From: Sesamum alatum
Taxonomy: Eukaryota > Streptophyta > Magnoliopsida > Lamiales > Pedaliaceae
DNA: 64,000 nt
Direction of reading: 5' to 3'
Assembly: GCA_034509735.1 (NCBI GenBank)
Contig: JACGWO010000003.1
Span: 4,092,001-4,156,000 of the forward strand
A model generated the notes under the pieces. The model made no database searches, was not told the DNA's origin, and worked only from the letters and a program-made list of their open reading frames with translations. The first letter of the stretch is position 1. The number at the start of each line of letters is the position of its first letter. The translations under genes and the position numbers were made by a program. This document shows, piece by piece, positions 24,365-36,714 of the stretch.

Positions 24365-24576
24365 AAAAACTTGATTGCGAAAAATATGTACTAGCAAATA
24401 CACTAGCTATCAAGTAGTATAAAAGATATGAAACCCACAAGGATTTAATGAAGTACTTACCATAACGATGACTAACTCCTAACTATTTCAACGATCGCAA
24501 GTTTGGAGGATTTATGAAAACTACTAAATCAATAAAATTAACTATGGCAAGCAATTACGGTGGAGAAAAATGCAAA

Positions 24577-26932
24577 TTTAGTGTGACGTCCATAGAACTT
24601 TACTCCTTACTGACAGGCTAATTAGTAATTATTAAGATAATATAAATTTAATCATAAGTTATAGTTTGAACTTCTAAATATATTAAAACTTGAAAGGACT
24701 AAATTGGAGCTTTATTAAATACTTATGATTGAAATATATATATATATTTAAAAGTTGGAGACTAAATTGTAATTTTGATAAAAGTAATTAAAAAAATATA
24801 AAAAAAATAAAAGAATGCGGATTAAAAAGGGGCAGCACATGGCTGCCTCCCCATTTCCATAAATATATATATATATATATATGTTTAGTACTTTCTAATT
24901 AAGGAAGCAATTCAGTATACACATTAGCTAACTAAACACATACTCACACACACTGAAGTTGTTTTCTTTCAAAAACCGAAAATAGGTAAGGCTTTTTATA
25001 TTTAATTTTGTATTATTTTTTTTATTAATATTATTTAATTAGTGCATTTCTTAAATATGCTTTATACTATTTGATTTACTATTTAACCGGAAAATTTAAT
25101 AAAGTTGAGCATGTATACGAATTAGTGTTCGATATATGTTTAATTGGATTGAAATATTATTGCCAATAAATTAAAATTATATAACCTATTGAATATAGTA
25201 GTTGTTATAATGGATTATTCAAATTGATTGGGTTTATTAATCAAATACATAATTATATGTGCTAATGTCTAAATAATTATTAGGCTTATTATTATAGTGA
25301 AGAATTGGCAGAAAGTAATAGGAATAGTAGAGAATTATATTTGAGAAATATTAGGGAATTGTATTTGAGAAATATTATATTTATTTAAAAAAAATATGAG
25401 ATTTTTGTAATAATTTCATTTAGGGATGTTATAGAGAACGATAGTTATAAAAATATGGGGGGTTTGATAAAATGAATTCCTAGGAGTTCATAGATAAATT
25501 AGATTTATACCGGGGAAGCTTATAATGTCTAATTGTTTAGACGAGGAATGAACGGGGATTTAAATTTTAATATAAATGAAATATTGAAATATTAGTGGAA
25601 AAGTACGAATATTAATTGGTAATTTTATTCGAAATATATAATATTTTTGATATATTAATTATACATATTGTATCTTGCTATAGGTAGTGAAGATAGAATA
25701 GAGGGTTGAGCAGTTCCTTCTATTAACGTGATCTTTTCAGTTGATGTAAGTATAGTTAATTGGATATATATATATATATATATATTCTTGTGTTGTATAT
25801 GTAATTGTGAATTATTGGCTATTTGTCTTGATTACTTGTTATTTTGTAAAGTTGTCATTATGTGATTATATGTGGTTATGATGTACGGAAGTTAGATGGA
25901 TGATGGTATGTACTATATTTGATTATAAATGAAATTGAACGTTGAGGTTACTGATGGGAATTTTATTGTTGAATGAAGACTAATGATGAGATTATTGATG
26001 AGGATATAGTGAATTGAGATAAAGAGATGACTTACCTAACTGGGGGGCATACTGCAATGGCTTATGATAATATGATTAATGACGAGTTGTGTGTTGTCAT
26101 TGATCAAAGGAGATGATGAACATATCATACGAGTTGTGCGCTATGTGATATGATTGACAATGGGATATCATATGAGCTATGCGTTGTATGGTATCATTGA
26201 CGATGGGATATCATACGAGCTGTGTGTTGTGTGATACCGAGGGAAAAAAAATATTATGATTGAGGGGATGATAGCCGGCAAAGACCATTGAGTGATGCAT
26301 TCCAATATGGGTAAGCAGGCCCTAAGAAAATAAACAATAAAGTCAAGTATTATGTGGAAATTGATATATGGTTGTCGGTATATGTGATTTCTATATTTGT
26401 TGTATTTGCATGGTAAATACATGTGGGATAGTGTTACTGCATGATATTTGTTTTATTGTGTATATGCGTATATATATATAAGTTGATTAGCTATACTTAT
26501 TGAGTAGACAGCTCATCCCTTGCCAATGTTTTCCAAGGGATAGATCACAGTGACTAGCTCAGCACATTTGAAGTCATGCCATGGATCTTCATAGGTGAGT
26601 CAGCCGTGACACCTGAAGCCGAAAGTTATAGCTATGTGACTATAGTCTTTTTTCGGGTTTGCATTTCAAATAATGTAGTAATCTAAAGCTTTTTCTTTTT
26701 ATTTTTATTTTTTGGAATTATGTACATGAGTGTACCTGTGGCTTAGTAGATATAAACTTTTGATGACATCTATCGTTATTTAAGATACATTTATATATTT
26801 ATATTATATCGATAAAAGTAGGATTTATCTTATTAGTTTAAAATAAAAATCTCTTATAAGACATGTTATACTTAAGAGGAGTGTATAATTAGTGGTAATA
26901 CAGTGTAGTTACATAGGGGGTGTCACATTTAG
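24577..26932 (+). mobile_element. Solo LTR with TTTAG duplication, Gypsy chromovirus-like
   Basis: The insert is 24582-26927 (2346 bp). It begins TGTGACGTCC and ends GGGTGTCACA, giving a 6-bp terminal inverted repeat TGTGAC/GTCACA. Direct repeats TTTAG (24577-24581 and 26928-26932) flank it, and excision restores the Athila LTR. TGTGAC...GTCACA ends and a length over 2 kb suggest a Tekay/Del-type chromovirus LTR; the family is an inference. TATA-rich runs near 24864-24881 are candidate promoter sequence. No ORF is credible. Confidence 0.82.
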
Positions 26933-27812
26933 AGAAAGATGCTATGGCTATAAGTCCACCTAATCGATACAACGAATTCAATATTGATGGATTAATCGAA
27001 CAAAAAAGTATTTTTCACACACTGAGGTTTTTCCTAATTTAATCTGATATACTCTCTCAAGCTATACTGAACCTATTACTATCGAGGAATTAGGGGATCT
27101 CTCCTCTCCAAAACTCATGACAATAATGCATTAGGATCTATAAAAGAACCTGTGGAATCAGATGAATCATGTTTATATATGTCTACACAGCATTCAATCC
27201 ACACCATGAATTATTCTATCCGCTATGTTAAATTCCCTCTGGGTTCATCAACATAATTCATAAAATCAAAGAGATGATCAATCTCTCAAATAATAGCAAA
27301 CAAACGCAATAAGTCATGGATATGCAAATATAACAACTAGATTAATTCGAAAAATATTTAACACATTGTATCAATTAGGCTTTCCATAAGCCCTAGCACA
27401 AAAGATAATTGTTCACCCTAACTCGAACTAAAGCTAAAGAGAAAGATTGAGAAAAACTTATGAAGTCGTGGATTGGCTTGATGGTCGTCACTCCAACGCC
27501 GAATCTGCTTCTTCGCGTGCTCCTCGCCTTTTTCCCTTGCTCTCAAACGTCTATGTCTCAGCGAATTTGCTAAAACATAGCGTCCTTGTCCTTCCATCTT
27601 CTCCGCCTTTTATAATAGGTCCTAGCTATGGTAAAAAAGGAAAGTATTCTACCTACCTTGAACTCTTTTTTCTTTTCCTAACTTTTTCCTTATCAAACTT
27701 TTAGCCCTAATTACGAAGGAGATAAAAAAAAGGAAATAAAATTCTTCTTCATATTGCTGAAATTCAGACTTTACGATCAGCCCATCTGCGATTTCCACCT
27801 AGCGAATGTCTT

Positions 27813-27890
27813 ATAACCCGTGGTTCACGGGTTATGTGATTTGCGCTTCTGTCACATTGAATCTCTAATAGCCCGTGGGTCACGGGGCTA
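27813..27890. repeat. Short hairpin motifs in the Athila LTR
   Basis: A perfect inverted repeat, ATAACCCGTG-GTT-CACGGGTTAT, lies at 27813-27835. A related near-palindrome, tagcccgtgggtcacggggct, lies about 55 bases on. Similar motifs recur at about 42090-42160 between integrase and the env-like region. Confidence 0.75.
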
Positions 27891-28069
27891 ACTTGGTGCT
27901 CATTTGGCAATATTTTGGCGTTTTTCTCCATGTTTGAGCTCTTTGCTTGTATTCACCCTTTTGTCCATGAAAGCTCCTAAATGTCATAAATATACTGAAG
28001 AACAAGCATCATGTCGAGAGAAAATAAGGGCATAGATACAAGAATATATCGTATAATTTCCTCTGATCA

Positions 28070-28951
28070 AATACCCCAACACTTAGACCATGCTTGTCCT
28101 CAAGCATCTACTAATGTAACTCAATCCACTCTGAAAAGAAAATCCCCCTTTTTACATCTCACCCCATTTTTACTCATGCAACATTTCAAATGAATTTATC
28201 ATCAAGGTGAAAGCAAAAACAGACTACACAGTACCAATTCACATAAGCCACACAATATAACAATTATCTCAACAATCCATTTGGAATCAAAATGCAAAGT
28301 GAGCGAACACCCTCGCTTGAGATACACTTAATACGCTCGAAGTGTTTAAGAGTGAACAATAACTATCAAGTCATGCTTTAACAAGATTTTGCCATAGGCT
28401 TGTTCTTATATCACATCTCCAACGCTTGAAGTGAGTTAGAAGTGAGAATTAAATGGTCTTTTTCGGATTGTAATGGGGCTTTAGGTGAAGGTAGGAAGTA
28501 AATGAGAATGAATGAAGGGTTCTATGGGGTTAAAGGAATTGGGTCACATTTCTCGAATCTTTTCCATACTACGAATCCTCCTAGTCCACGTGTGTCTCTC
28601 ATCCTTTTTCTCCATTTTTTTCTTGCTCTTTCTTCTTTTTTTTTCTACACTTTTCATCATTGCATCTCTCTTGTTGTATGGCATCAATGACTTTCTTAAT
28701 GCTTTTCTCCTTTTTTTTTCTTTTTCACATCCACAATTATTTTTTCTTCGGACATAACCCAAGGAGTGCTTAAGACTTGCACTTGAACCACATACACTAA
28801 TGGGGAAATCACATTACGAGCTGTCATCCCAATCCTTCAACGTTGGGTTCAAAGTCTAGGACAAAGAAAAGGTTGTTCACAGCTTGATTGTGGTTAAAAT
28901 AAGAACGATATCAGGCCCAGGCTCGATTGGGCTGCTAGGGGTAGATATTTA
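28070..28951 (-). other. Athila 3' internal non-coding region with polypurine tract
   Basis: Next to the LTR, the minus strand reads GAGGACAAGCATGGTCTAAG then TGTTGGGGTATT, the purine-rich signature often seen just before plant Gypsy 3' LTRs. The rest is AT- and T-rich without a supported gene. It is cut at 28951 by Copia A and resumes at 38942. Confidence 0.7.
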
Positions 28952-31185
28952 TGTTAGAACAGGTGACCAGAAAGACCAATAGGTTTGGCGATTTGTAACC
29001 TATTATACAACTCGATGTAAATGTAATATTATTATGTGATGAATAAAATGAGTATTTATCACTTCTGGTGCTTACTTTGTTGCGCTCATTTCACATTTGT
29101 TAAAACGGTGTTTAACTTATATCGCAACAAAGCCCACAGGCCGTGGATAACAACTCGTGCAGTTGGGCCACGCATTGGATGGTGGTCATGAAACCAACTG
29201 ATTAAGAGTTGGGTCTGAAACGTTCCAAGTCGAGGACCTCGAGACAGGGCATCGAGAGTCCTATTGAGACTTGCGTCAAGAGTCGTGTTCATTGGATGAG
29301 TGTCGTGTTTCATCGGCGACAGGCGTGGGACGCCTACACGATCTTGATGGGTTGGTCGACTGGGGTCGAGCCGACTGGACTGACTCGCGGGGATCATCAT
29401 ATGGAAGCCTTGGAGGCTTGGTCGGTATGATTGGTTTTCCCGGTTCCGATAGTACGGGAGTAATCCTCAGACTTGAGGAATCATGGCAGTCGCGTGCACA
29501 GGACGACTGTATCTTGGATCTGGCGAGAGGTAATCATTCTATAAGATGATTACCATAAGCCTTGTCCAGTGCAGTTGGAATGTGTAGCGAGGACGATGGA
29601 TTCCAAGAAGAGGATCCGTCCCCTGTCAGTATGTGACAGAGGTATCTCCTATGCACTCGGAGACACGTTCATGCTGTTTGAAGCTGTGGCCACAGTGGTT
29701 GGTCGAACAGGGAATGGTTTCCTGTGTCGACGCAATGAAGCATACGTGGTTTCGAGTATTAAGCATAGATACCTAGTCAAGGATGGGAACCGACGCCCAA
29801 TTCCATACCCTAGACTAAGGCCGGGAGACGGTAGACGGAAGGATCGTACCCATACGGAATCGGTGCCTAAATGTTCACGCCAATTCACCTAGTCTCTAGT
29901 GCCATGGACCGTTGCTAGACGGCCACCCATGGTAACCGGGCCTTGTGGGACACGGGCCCAAGTCTAGGTGAGGGTGAACCTAAAGGGTCACACACAAATC
30001 ACCGAGGAGGTTGAGAGATTGACTTGGAGTCAATCTCGAAGGATAAAATAAGTAATTGGATTACTTAAGGGAAAGTCCATTGGATGGACGGGCCGATATT
30101 GTATCGGGCTTTTGTTTAATCGGTAAATTGGATTTTCGATTAAATATGGAAAGTTGAGATGTTGAGACGTTGGATCTTTTAATTGGATTAAAAGATCAAC
30201 AGGAATAATTTAAATGGACATTAAATTGGATTTAATGTTGGATTCGTTGCAATTGGATTACGATAAAACCCGGTCCGTTAAATTATACCCGAGAGGAGAA
30301 ATAATTCCTATTTTGGAATAGGAAGAAGTTGGACTTCTTCCCTTAATTAAACATGGCCGACATGCTCCCTTGGAGGAAGCAAAATCAGCCATGTTTCATG
30401 CTAGGTGGTATGTTGACTTATCTCTTTTGGAAAGAGACAAATCAACTCCAATCAAGCTCTTCCCTTTTGGTATGATTTGATCATACCATAAATTTTGGTA
30501 GGCTTGATTGAAGAATTGATGGTGATTGATTGGAATGAATCTAGACATCCTTGGATGAAATCTAGACACATTCCAATAATCACATTAATATGTATATATA
30601 TTAGAATATACAACACCAAGCATAAGTGATTCATTATTCATCTTTTTTCTAGGAAAAAAAGAAGACAAAAATCCTCTCCTCTCTCTCAAACTCTCGGCCT
30701 CTCTCCCTCTCTTACACTTGTGTTCTTCACTTGATTTTGAATCAAGAAGAAGAACAAAGTAAGTTTAAGAGAGCACTAATTCATAGTGGTCTTCTCTTAA
30801 ACGAATTCCTTCTTAAACCCGTTCTTTTCTAGCAAGAAGAACGTGTGTTTCTTCCGGTGTGGTGTGGATCACCTTTGGAGAAATCCATACGTTTGGATTT
30901 CGTGAGCATTCCGGAGAAGGAACAACGCAAGTAGCCGGGAGCATACGCTAAATAATTAAAGGTAACGGTTTATTACGCTTTGATTGATTTAATATACATC
31001 TATGCCCTATGTGTTTAAATATATATGTTTTCTAATATTTACACATCCTACATCGAACGCCCGGTTGAGCACCCAAGGGTACACCCCTTGGGATTCGCAT
31101 ATTTAAATTAGATTTAAATTTGCGCACTATTTTCTCGCTTTCTCGCTTCCGCTCGCGCTCCCGGGCGGATCCGCTTGTCCTTTCA
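28952..31185 (+). mobile_element. 5' LTR of Copia A
   Basis: It begins TGTTAGAACAGGTGACC and ends TTGTCCTTTCA, 2234 bp. Possible TATA sequence lies near 30592-30610 and CT-rich R/U5-like sequence near 30670-30720. The short ORFs inside recur in the 3' LTR and are not genes. Confidence 0.93.
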
Positions 31186-31187
31186 AG

Positions 31188-31199
31188 TGGTATCAGAGC
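31188..31199 (+). other. Primer-binding site, initiator tRNA-Met (Copia A)
   Basis: TGGTATCAGAGC lies two bases after the LTR end and is the standard Copia PBS. Confidence 0.95.
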
Positions 31200-32782
31200 C
31201 CGGTTCGGTCAGACCGGCAGTGGCCGCGCGTAGGCGGGCGCCTGCGCGCGCATTGTGCGCAGCCGGCCGCTGCTGGCCGAGGCCAGCGCGCGCGCAGGGC
31301 GCGCAGGCTTGCTGCCTCCGCGCGCGTGGCCGGCCGGCCAGCACAACGACTGGGCCGTTTTGTGCCGTTTTTTCGACTTTTTTCAGAAAATTTAATTTTC
31401 TGTATTTTCTGCACAATATTCTGAATATATGTTAATTTTGCATTTTTGATTTTGGAATAATTGGATTATTCCTTGAATTAAATTTGCTTAATTAATTTGG
31501 GATGAATACATGCATTGAATGCATTGTTTAAAATGTCCATTAAATTTGAAATTTGAATTTTGTATATTATTTGTATGTTTATACTTTTGTGATGTTGGAC
31601 ATCACTTGGGTATTTGGGATATCCATTGGTTATTCATGCATGATTATTTGGAATAATTGTGTTATGTGAGTTGATGGAATCAACATGGGATGATCACAAG
31701 AGTCCTAGACCTTATGTATGGATGAATGTATGATCATTTATTTTTCTGTTGGGTGGGGCCTGCGTGCCTCTTGTTTTTGGGACTATCATCTCCCGTATTA
31801 TCAACCTCATGATGTTAAGGCTTGTTTTCTTTATTACCAATGTATTACTTTCAGTTGTAATGAGAGTAGATAGGATTGGTGAGGTTTTACTTTTAACAAG
31901 CAATTGGAGTTGGAGACCCTAAGGAGGAGCATCAAGGCGTGAAACAAGAAGCACTTCAAGGCCCATTGGAATGACAATGGGTTTATTATTATTGTAATAA
32001 TTTAGGACCACCCTAGACAGACCATAAACTCACTGCGGGCTTAGTGGGTCGCATAGGTTGGGCTTGTGATCATCCTAACAGGGGTATGCTATGTTTTATG
32101 CATGCGGCGTTTTTTTATTTATCGCTTTAAATATTGGATATTTATGCATGCTAAAACACCATAATGTGATGAGGTCTCGGTCACACTCAAAACTCTCATT
32201 TGGTTGGACCAAATTAAATATTAGGCCCAGAACGGACTTGGATCAAAATGGTATTTTGGTCTGTCCGAGCCTTCCATCCACAGCAATGTGGTGAGGAAGC
32301 TACCACTACCCAAGTGTGGTCTCACGAGTCGTGGCACACTTGGAATAGGGGAAAGCTGCACCATTGTTGTGAACAAAAAGACTGCGCTCGCTGTTTCCCT
32401 GTCTCACGAGTCGTGGGGTCGACAGTTTGAGGTATGATTTGGTTGATGGGTCAGGCCTAACACTGAGTAACATGGTTCGCTTGGAGTCCTCGGAACCATG
32501 CGAATAGGTGAGGCAAAATATCTTGGAAATCTCATTGGATGAGAATGATATTAGATATCTCCCACGAGGTCTTCTTCATGTGAATCGTAAAAGCGGGGCA
32601 TGGAGATTACGCTTGTGGATCCCAAGCCCACTAGGAAATGGTTTCCCGAAACTCCGCTTGAGAGTGGTGGACTTTCGTATAAATAGTGGGAGGGTTAAAG
32701 ACTAAAAGACCAAGTCTTCAACATGAACAATAATATTACCATCATCTGCTAATTTCTGCTTTACATTTTCATTAATGTAGAT
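31200..32782 (+). other. Copia A untranslated leader with a GC-rich low-complexity block
   Basis: A block rich in gcgcgc and ggccgg runs 31216-31350, unlike the AT-rich surroundings. AT-rich leader follows up to the gag ATG. A segment at about 32028-32075 (cactgcgggcttagtggg...) is conserved in Copia B near 59158-59205. No gene was supported here. Confidence 0.75.
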
Positions 32783-33582
32783 ATGTCTAAAAACCCATTA
32801 ACCATGATTCTCGAGACTAACAAATTCAACGGAACGAACTACTCGGACTGGCTGAGAAACCTGAGGATTGTCCTCGGTTTTGAGAACCAAGGCTACGTCT
32901 TGGACGAGCCGCTACCGAGCGACTTACCGGAGGGGTCCATGCCTGAAGAACGTTTGACGTTCGAGAAAAGGCATGAGGACAATCAGAAAGGACGCAGTAT
33001 CATACTGGCTTCGATGTCTAACGACATCCAGAAGCAGTATGAGAGGCTGGACAACGTCTCTGCCATAATCCTCCACATGAACGAGGGTTGTGCGGTTCCA
33101 GATAGGCATATTAGATATGCCGCCACAAAAGCATTCTTTGGCACCAAGCTTGCTGAAGGAGCGTCTTTACAAAGTCATGGGGTCAAGATGCTCTCCTTAG
33201 TGGAGAAACTCGAGGACCTTAAAGCTGGGCTTAACAATGACACGTACATTGACGTGATCTTCCAGTCGCTTCCTCCATCCTATGACCCGTTTGTTGTAAA
33301 CTATAACATGAACGGACTTGAAAAGTCTATTCATGAGTTGATCAACATGCTGGTCCAATACGAGGCAATGACCCACAAGTCGGCGCCAGCGGTATTGATA
33401 GGAGAGGCTTCGACCTCCAAGGCGAATGGCAAGAGGGCCGGACGCTGGAAGAGGAAGAAGGGCAAAGGGAAGACGGTTGTGGCCCCTGCTCGCGCTCTGG
33501 GCGTCCCTATTGCTCCGGTTGGACCGAGCAAAGGGAAAGGGAAGGCCTGTGGTTCTCAGCGGTCCAAGGTAATGATGTCTGC
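32783..33582 (+). pseudogene. Copia A gag
   Basis: The ATG opens 'MSKNPLTMILETNKFNGTNY', then 'WLRNLRIVLGFENQGYVLD', 'IILASMSNDIQKQYE', 'YAATKAFFGTK', 'LSLVEKLEDLKAGLNND' and 'LPPSYDPFVVNYNMN'. This is the usual plant Copia UBN2-type gag order, followed by a Lys-rich linker. One reading frame covers 32783-33670, but the zinc knuckle (CMHCQGKGHWKRER, from about 33580) is in another frame. The knuckle also has Arg where its last Cys should be. Gag packages element RNA into particles in the family; this copy is damaged. Confidence 0.88.
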
Positions 33583-33866
33583 ATGCATTGCCAAGGGAAA
33601 GGGCATTGGAAGAGGGAGCGCCAACAACTCCTCTCCAACCCAGGTGTGTTTGTGGTTGAAGTTAATATGATTACTAATTCTGCTTCATGGGTATTGGATA
33701 CCGGGTGTGGTGCTCACATCTGCAATGATTTGCAGGCACTGCAAACAAGCAGAAGGCTAACCAAGGATGAGATGATCCTGAGGCTAGGCGATGGCAAGGC
33801 CGTTGCTGCGGAAGCCGTAGGATCACTAGAGTTAGCCATTAGTGTCATGTTAGGATTGTACTGAAC
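33583..33866 (+). pseudogene. Copia A zinc knuckle and protease
   Basis: The frame reads from the knuckle through 'VFVVEVNMITNSASWVLDTG', the aspartic protease active site (DTG), and 'GAHICNDLQ'. It ends at a stop after 'SVMLGLY', and the polyprotein resumes in another frame. The shift on each side separates it from gag and integrase. Confidence 0.85.
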
Positions 33867-33887
33867 GACTGTTTCTATGTACCTAGC

Positions 33888-34376
33888 ATGATTAAAAACT
33901 TTGTTTCCATCCCGGTCCTTGATAAGGAGGGATATGAATTTACCATCAATAAAAATGGTTTTTTCATTATCAAATATGGTATTTCTCATCTGCTTGGTAC
34001 ATTGGTCAACAGTCTGTACATACTTCAACAGTCTAATTGGACTATGACTGCAGAACACAAACAAAAACGTGATGATCATAATAACGCACAGATATGGCAT
34101 GCGAGGTTAGGTCATATCTCTAAAGATAGGATAAGAAGGTTGGTGGACTCAAAGAGTCTAGAAATAGACGATTTGGACAACCTACCGACCTGCGAATCCT
34201 GTCTAAAGGGAAAGATGACCAAGAAACCCTTTGTTGGACAAAGTACGCTAGCCAATGGTTTGTTGGATTTGATTCATACAGATGTCTGTGGTCCACTAAA
34301 TACTCAGGCTAGAGGTGGGTACTCGTACTTCATAACCTTTACCGATGATCACTCACGGTATGGTTATGTTACCTGA
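33888..34376 (+). pseudogene. Copia A integrase N-terminal part (GAG-pre-integrase and start of core)
   Basis: Contains the HHCC zinc motif ('WHARLGHIS' ... 'CESCLKGKM') and the first core Asp in 'LIHTDVCGPL', ending 'FTDDHSRYGYVT' then TGA. A one-base indel at that point shifts the frame relative to the segment starting at 34376. Confidence 0.9.
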
Positions 34377-36700
34377 TGAGGTACAAGTCTGAAGCCTTTA
34401 GAAGGTTTAAGGAATACAGACTTGAAGTAGAGAACCAAACCGGTCGAAAGATCAAAGCCCTTCGGTCGGACCGAGGTGGAGAGTATTTGAGTGGTGAGTT
34501 TACTGATTATCTAAAAGAGAATGGGATTCTCTCTAAGTGGACCCCTCCTGGAACACCGCAGCTTAATGGGGTGTCTGAAAGGAGGAATCGGACCTTGTTG
34601 GACATGGTCCGATCCATGATGAGTTTTACCGAACTCCCCATTTCCTTCTGGGGATACACTCTTGAGACGGCGGCCAAAGTTTTGAACTTGGCGCCATCTA
34701 AAAAGGTATCCCAGACGCCATATGAGATATGGCATGGCAAGCCTGCCTCCTACAAATACTTGAAAGTGTGGGGTTGCCCCGCATATGTCAAGAGATTAGT
34801 GGGAGATAAACTGGACTCAAGGTCTAGTTTATGCAAGTTCATCGGCTATCCAAAAGAAACTGCGGGGTATTATTTCTATGATTCCTCCGAGCAAAAGGTT
34901 TTTGTCTCGCAAAATGCAGTATTCTTGGAAAAAGGTTTTCCATCGGATAGTCGACGCGATGAGATGCTCCTTGAGGAATCAAGTGAGGCACCCCATGAGT
35001 TGGCAGTGACATCTGAGCCAGTAGTTCCCACTGATATTGTTCCAGTCCTCCGTAGGTCGGCCAGATTATCCCATACACCTGATAGGTTTGGATTTCTGGG
35101 CCTGACCGGTCAGTTGGATAATGATCCAAAGACGGACGGAGAAGCGATGTCGGACATCGATTCAGATAAGTGGCTTGAGGCCATGAAATCCGAGATGGAC
35201 TCGATGGGTACAAACAATGTTTGGACCCTAGTAGATCCACCGAAAGGGGTTAAACCCGTAGGGTGTAAATGGGTCTACAAACGTAAGCTTGGAGCTGACG
35301 GGGAGGTTACAACCTTCAAAGCCAAGCTTGTGGCGAAAGGTTACACTCAGCGACCCGGGGTCGATTTTGAGGAAACCTACTCGCTCGTAGCAATGGCCAA
35401 GTCCATTCGGATACTGCTTGCCATAGCAGCATGGTATGACTATGAAATATGGCAGATGGACGTGAAAACGGCCTTCCTCAACGGTTTCGTAGAAGAAGAG
35501 ATCTATATGAATCAGCCGGAAGGTTTCACAACTATTGGAGAAGAGCTGAAGGTCTGCTGCCTCCAAAGGTCCATCTATGGCCTCAAACAAGCTTCCTGAA
35601 GCTGGAACATACGTTTTGATGAAGTCATACGGGGATATGATTTCATCAAGAACGAGTCCGATCCTTGTGTATACAAGAAGATCAGTGGGAGCTCAGTTGC
35701 ATTTCTAGTGCTTTACGTGGATGACATCTTGCTCATTGGGAATGATGCTAAGATGTTGGGTACAACTAAAGCTTGGTTGTCAACGCAATTCTCCATGAAG
35801 GATATGAGCGAGGCATCCTACATCCTTGGCATCAAGATCTACAGGGATAGATCTAAAAGGATGTTAGGAATGGCCCAGTCCTCGTACATTGAGAAAGTCT
35901 TGAAGAGATTCAAGATAGAGAACTCAAAACGAGGATTCCTTCCTATGAGGCATGGAATTAAGTAATCCAAGAAGTAGTCTCCTAAGACTGATGAGGAGCT
36001 TAAAAGGATGTTGGACATCCCCTATGCTTCAACCGTAGGCAGCATACAGTATGTTGTTCAGTGCACTAGACCAGATGTGGCTTTCGCTTTGAGCGTAACT
36101 AGCCGATATCAGTCGTGTGCTGGGGAGGCACACTGGAGTGCAGTCAAGACTATCCTAAAGTACCTGAAAAGGACTAAGGACATGTTCTTGATCTATGGCG
36201 GTGGAGAGTTGATACTGGAAGGCTATAGCAACGCTAACTTCCAGTCGGATGACGATGATGCCAAATCTCAGTCTGGTTATGTGTTCAGACTTAATGGTGG
36301 CATGGTCGCTTGGAAGAGTTCCAAGCAGGCTACCACGGCGGACTCCACCACAGAGTCTGAATACATAGTAGCTTCGAAAGCTGCTAAGGAGGAGGTTTGG
36401 ATGAAAAGCTATATCCAAGAGTTGGGTGTAGTACCTAGCATTGCTGAGCCAGTGGTTATCTTCTGCGATAACAACGGGGCTATAGCACAAGCAAAGGAAC
36501 CGAGATCTCATCACCGATCCAAGCATATTCTTAGACGCTACCGTCTGCTCCGAGAGATGGTTAGCAGGGGTGACGTTCGGATGGACCGAGTCAGCTCCGC
36601 AGAAAAAATAGCAGATCCACTTACTAAGCCCATGTCGCAAGTTGCCCATACTCAGCATTTGGATAAGATGGGTTTGAGGTCAATGGGTGATTGGCTTTAG
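34376..36700 (+). pseudogene. Copia A integrase core, reverse transcriptase and RNase H
   Basis: One frame carries integrase Asp and Glu ('LRSDRGGEY', 'NGVSERRNRT'), the GKPASYKYLKVWGCPAYV and FIGYPKETAGYYFY segments, RT from 'WLEAMKSEMDSM' through 'QMDVKTAFLNGFVEEEIYM', and 'LYVDDILLIG' near 35710. RNase H follows with 'STTESEYIVA' and 'CDNNGAIAQA', ending 'MGLRSMGDWL'. In-frame stops occur at 35597-35599 (after QAS), at about 35963, and again shortly after. The first RNase H catalytic Asp, expected in a GYSDA-type motif, is Asn (GYSNANFQ). Enzymatically dead unless helped in trans. Confidence 0.93.
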
Positions 36701-36714
36701 GTCAAGTGGGAGAT
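36701..36714 (+). other. Polypurine tract of Copia A
   Basis: GTCAAGTGGGAGAT directly abuts the 3' LTR head. The same tract precedes other Copia LTRs here (50142-50152 in reverse). Confidence 0.88.

Larger units (their letters stand above)
24372..28069 (-). mobile_element. Athila-type LTR (middle copy), split by a nested solo LTR
   Basis: In element orientation the LTR starts TGATCAGAGGAAATTA (at 28069), right after the polypurine-rich GTGTTGGGGTATT. It ends ...TTTTCGCAATCA (24372), next to the PBS. Removing the insert at 24582-26932 leaves about 1347 bp. The segment 24372-24581 plus 26933-27345 aligns with the start of the other LTR at 53800-54421. It acts as 3' LTR for the internal region 28070-53793 and as 5' LTR for the gag remnant at 23430-24250. 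Confidence 0.82.

Noticed and set aside
28502..28762. Overlapping Phe/Leu-rich and Lys/Arg-rich ORFs on opposite strands
   Set aside because: Pyrimidine-rich tract in the Athila 3' non-coding region; composition alone explains the open frames.
29086..29892. Several ORFs of 70-107 codons in the Copia A LTR
   Set aside because: The same frames recur in the 3' LTR (36848-37655) and other LTRs with stops and shifts; they are by-products of the LTR sequence.
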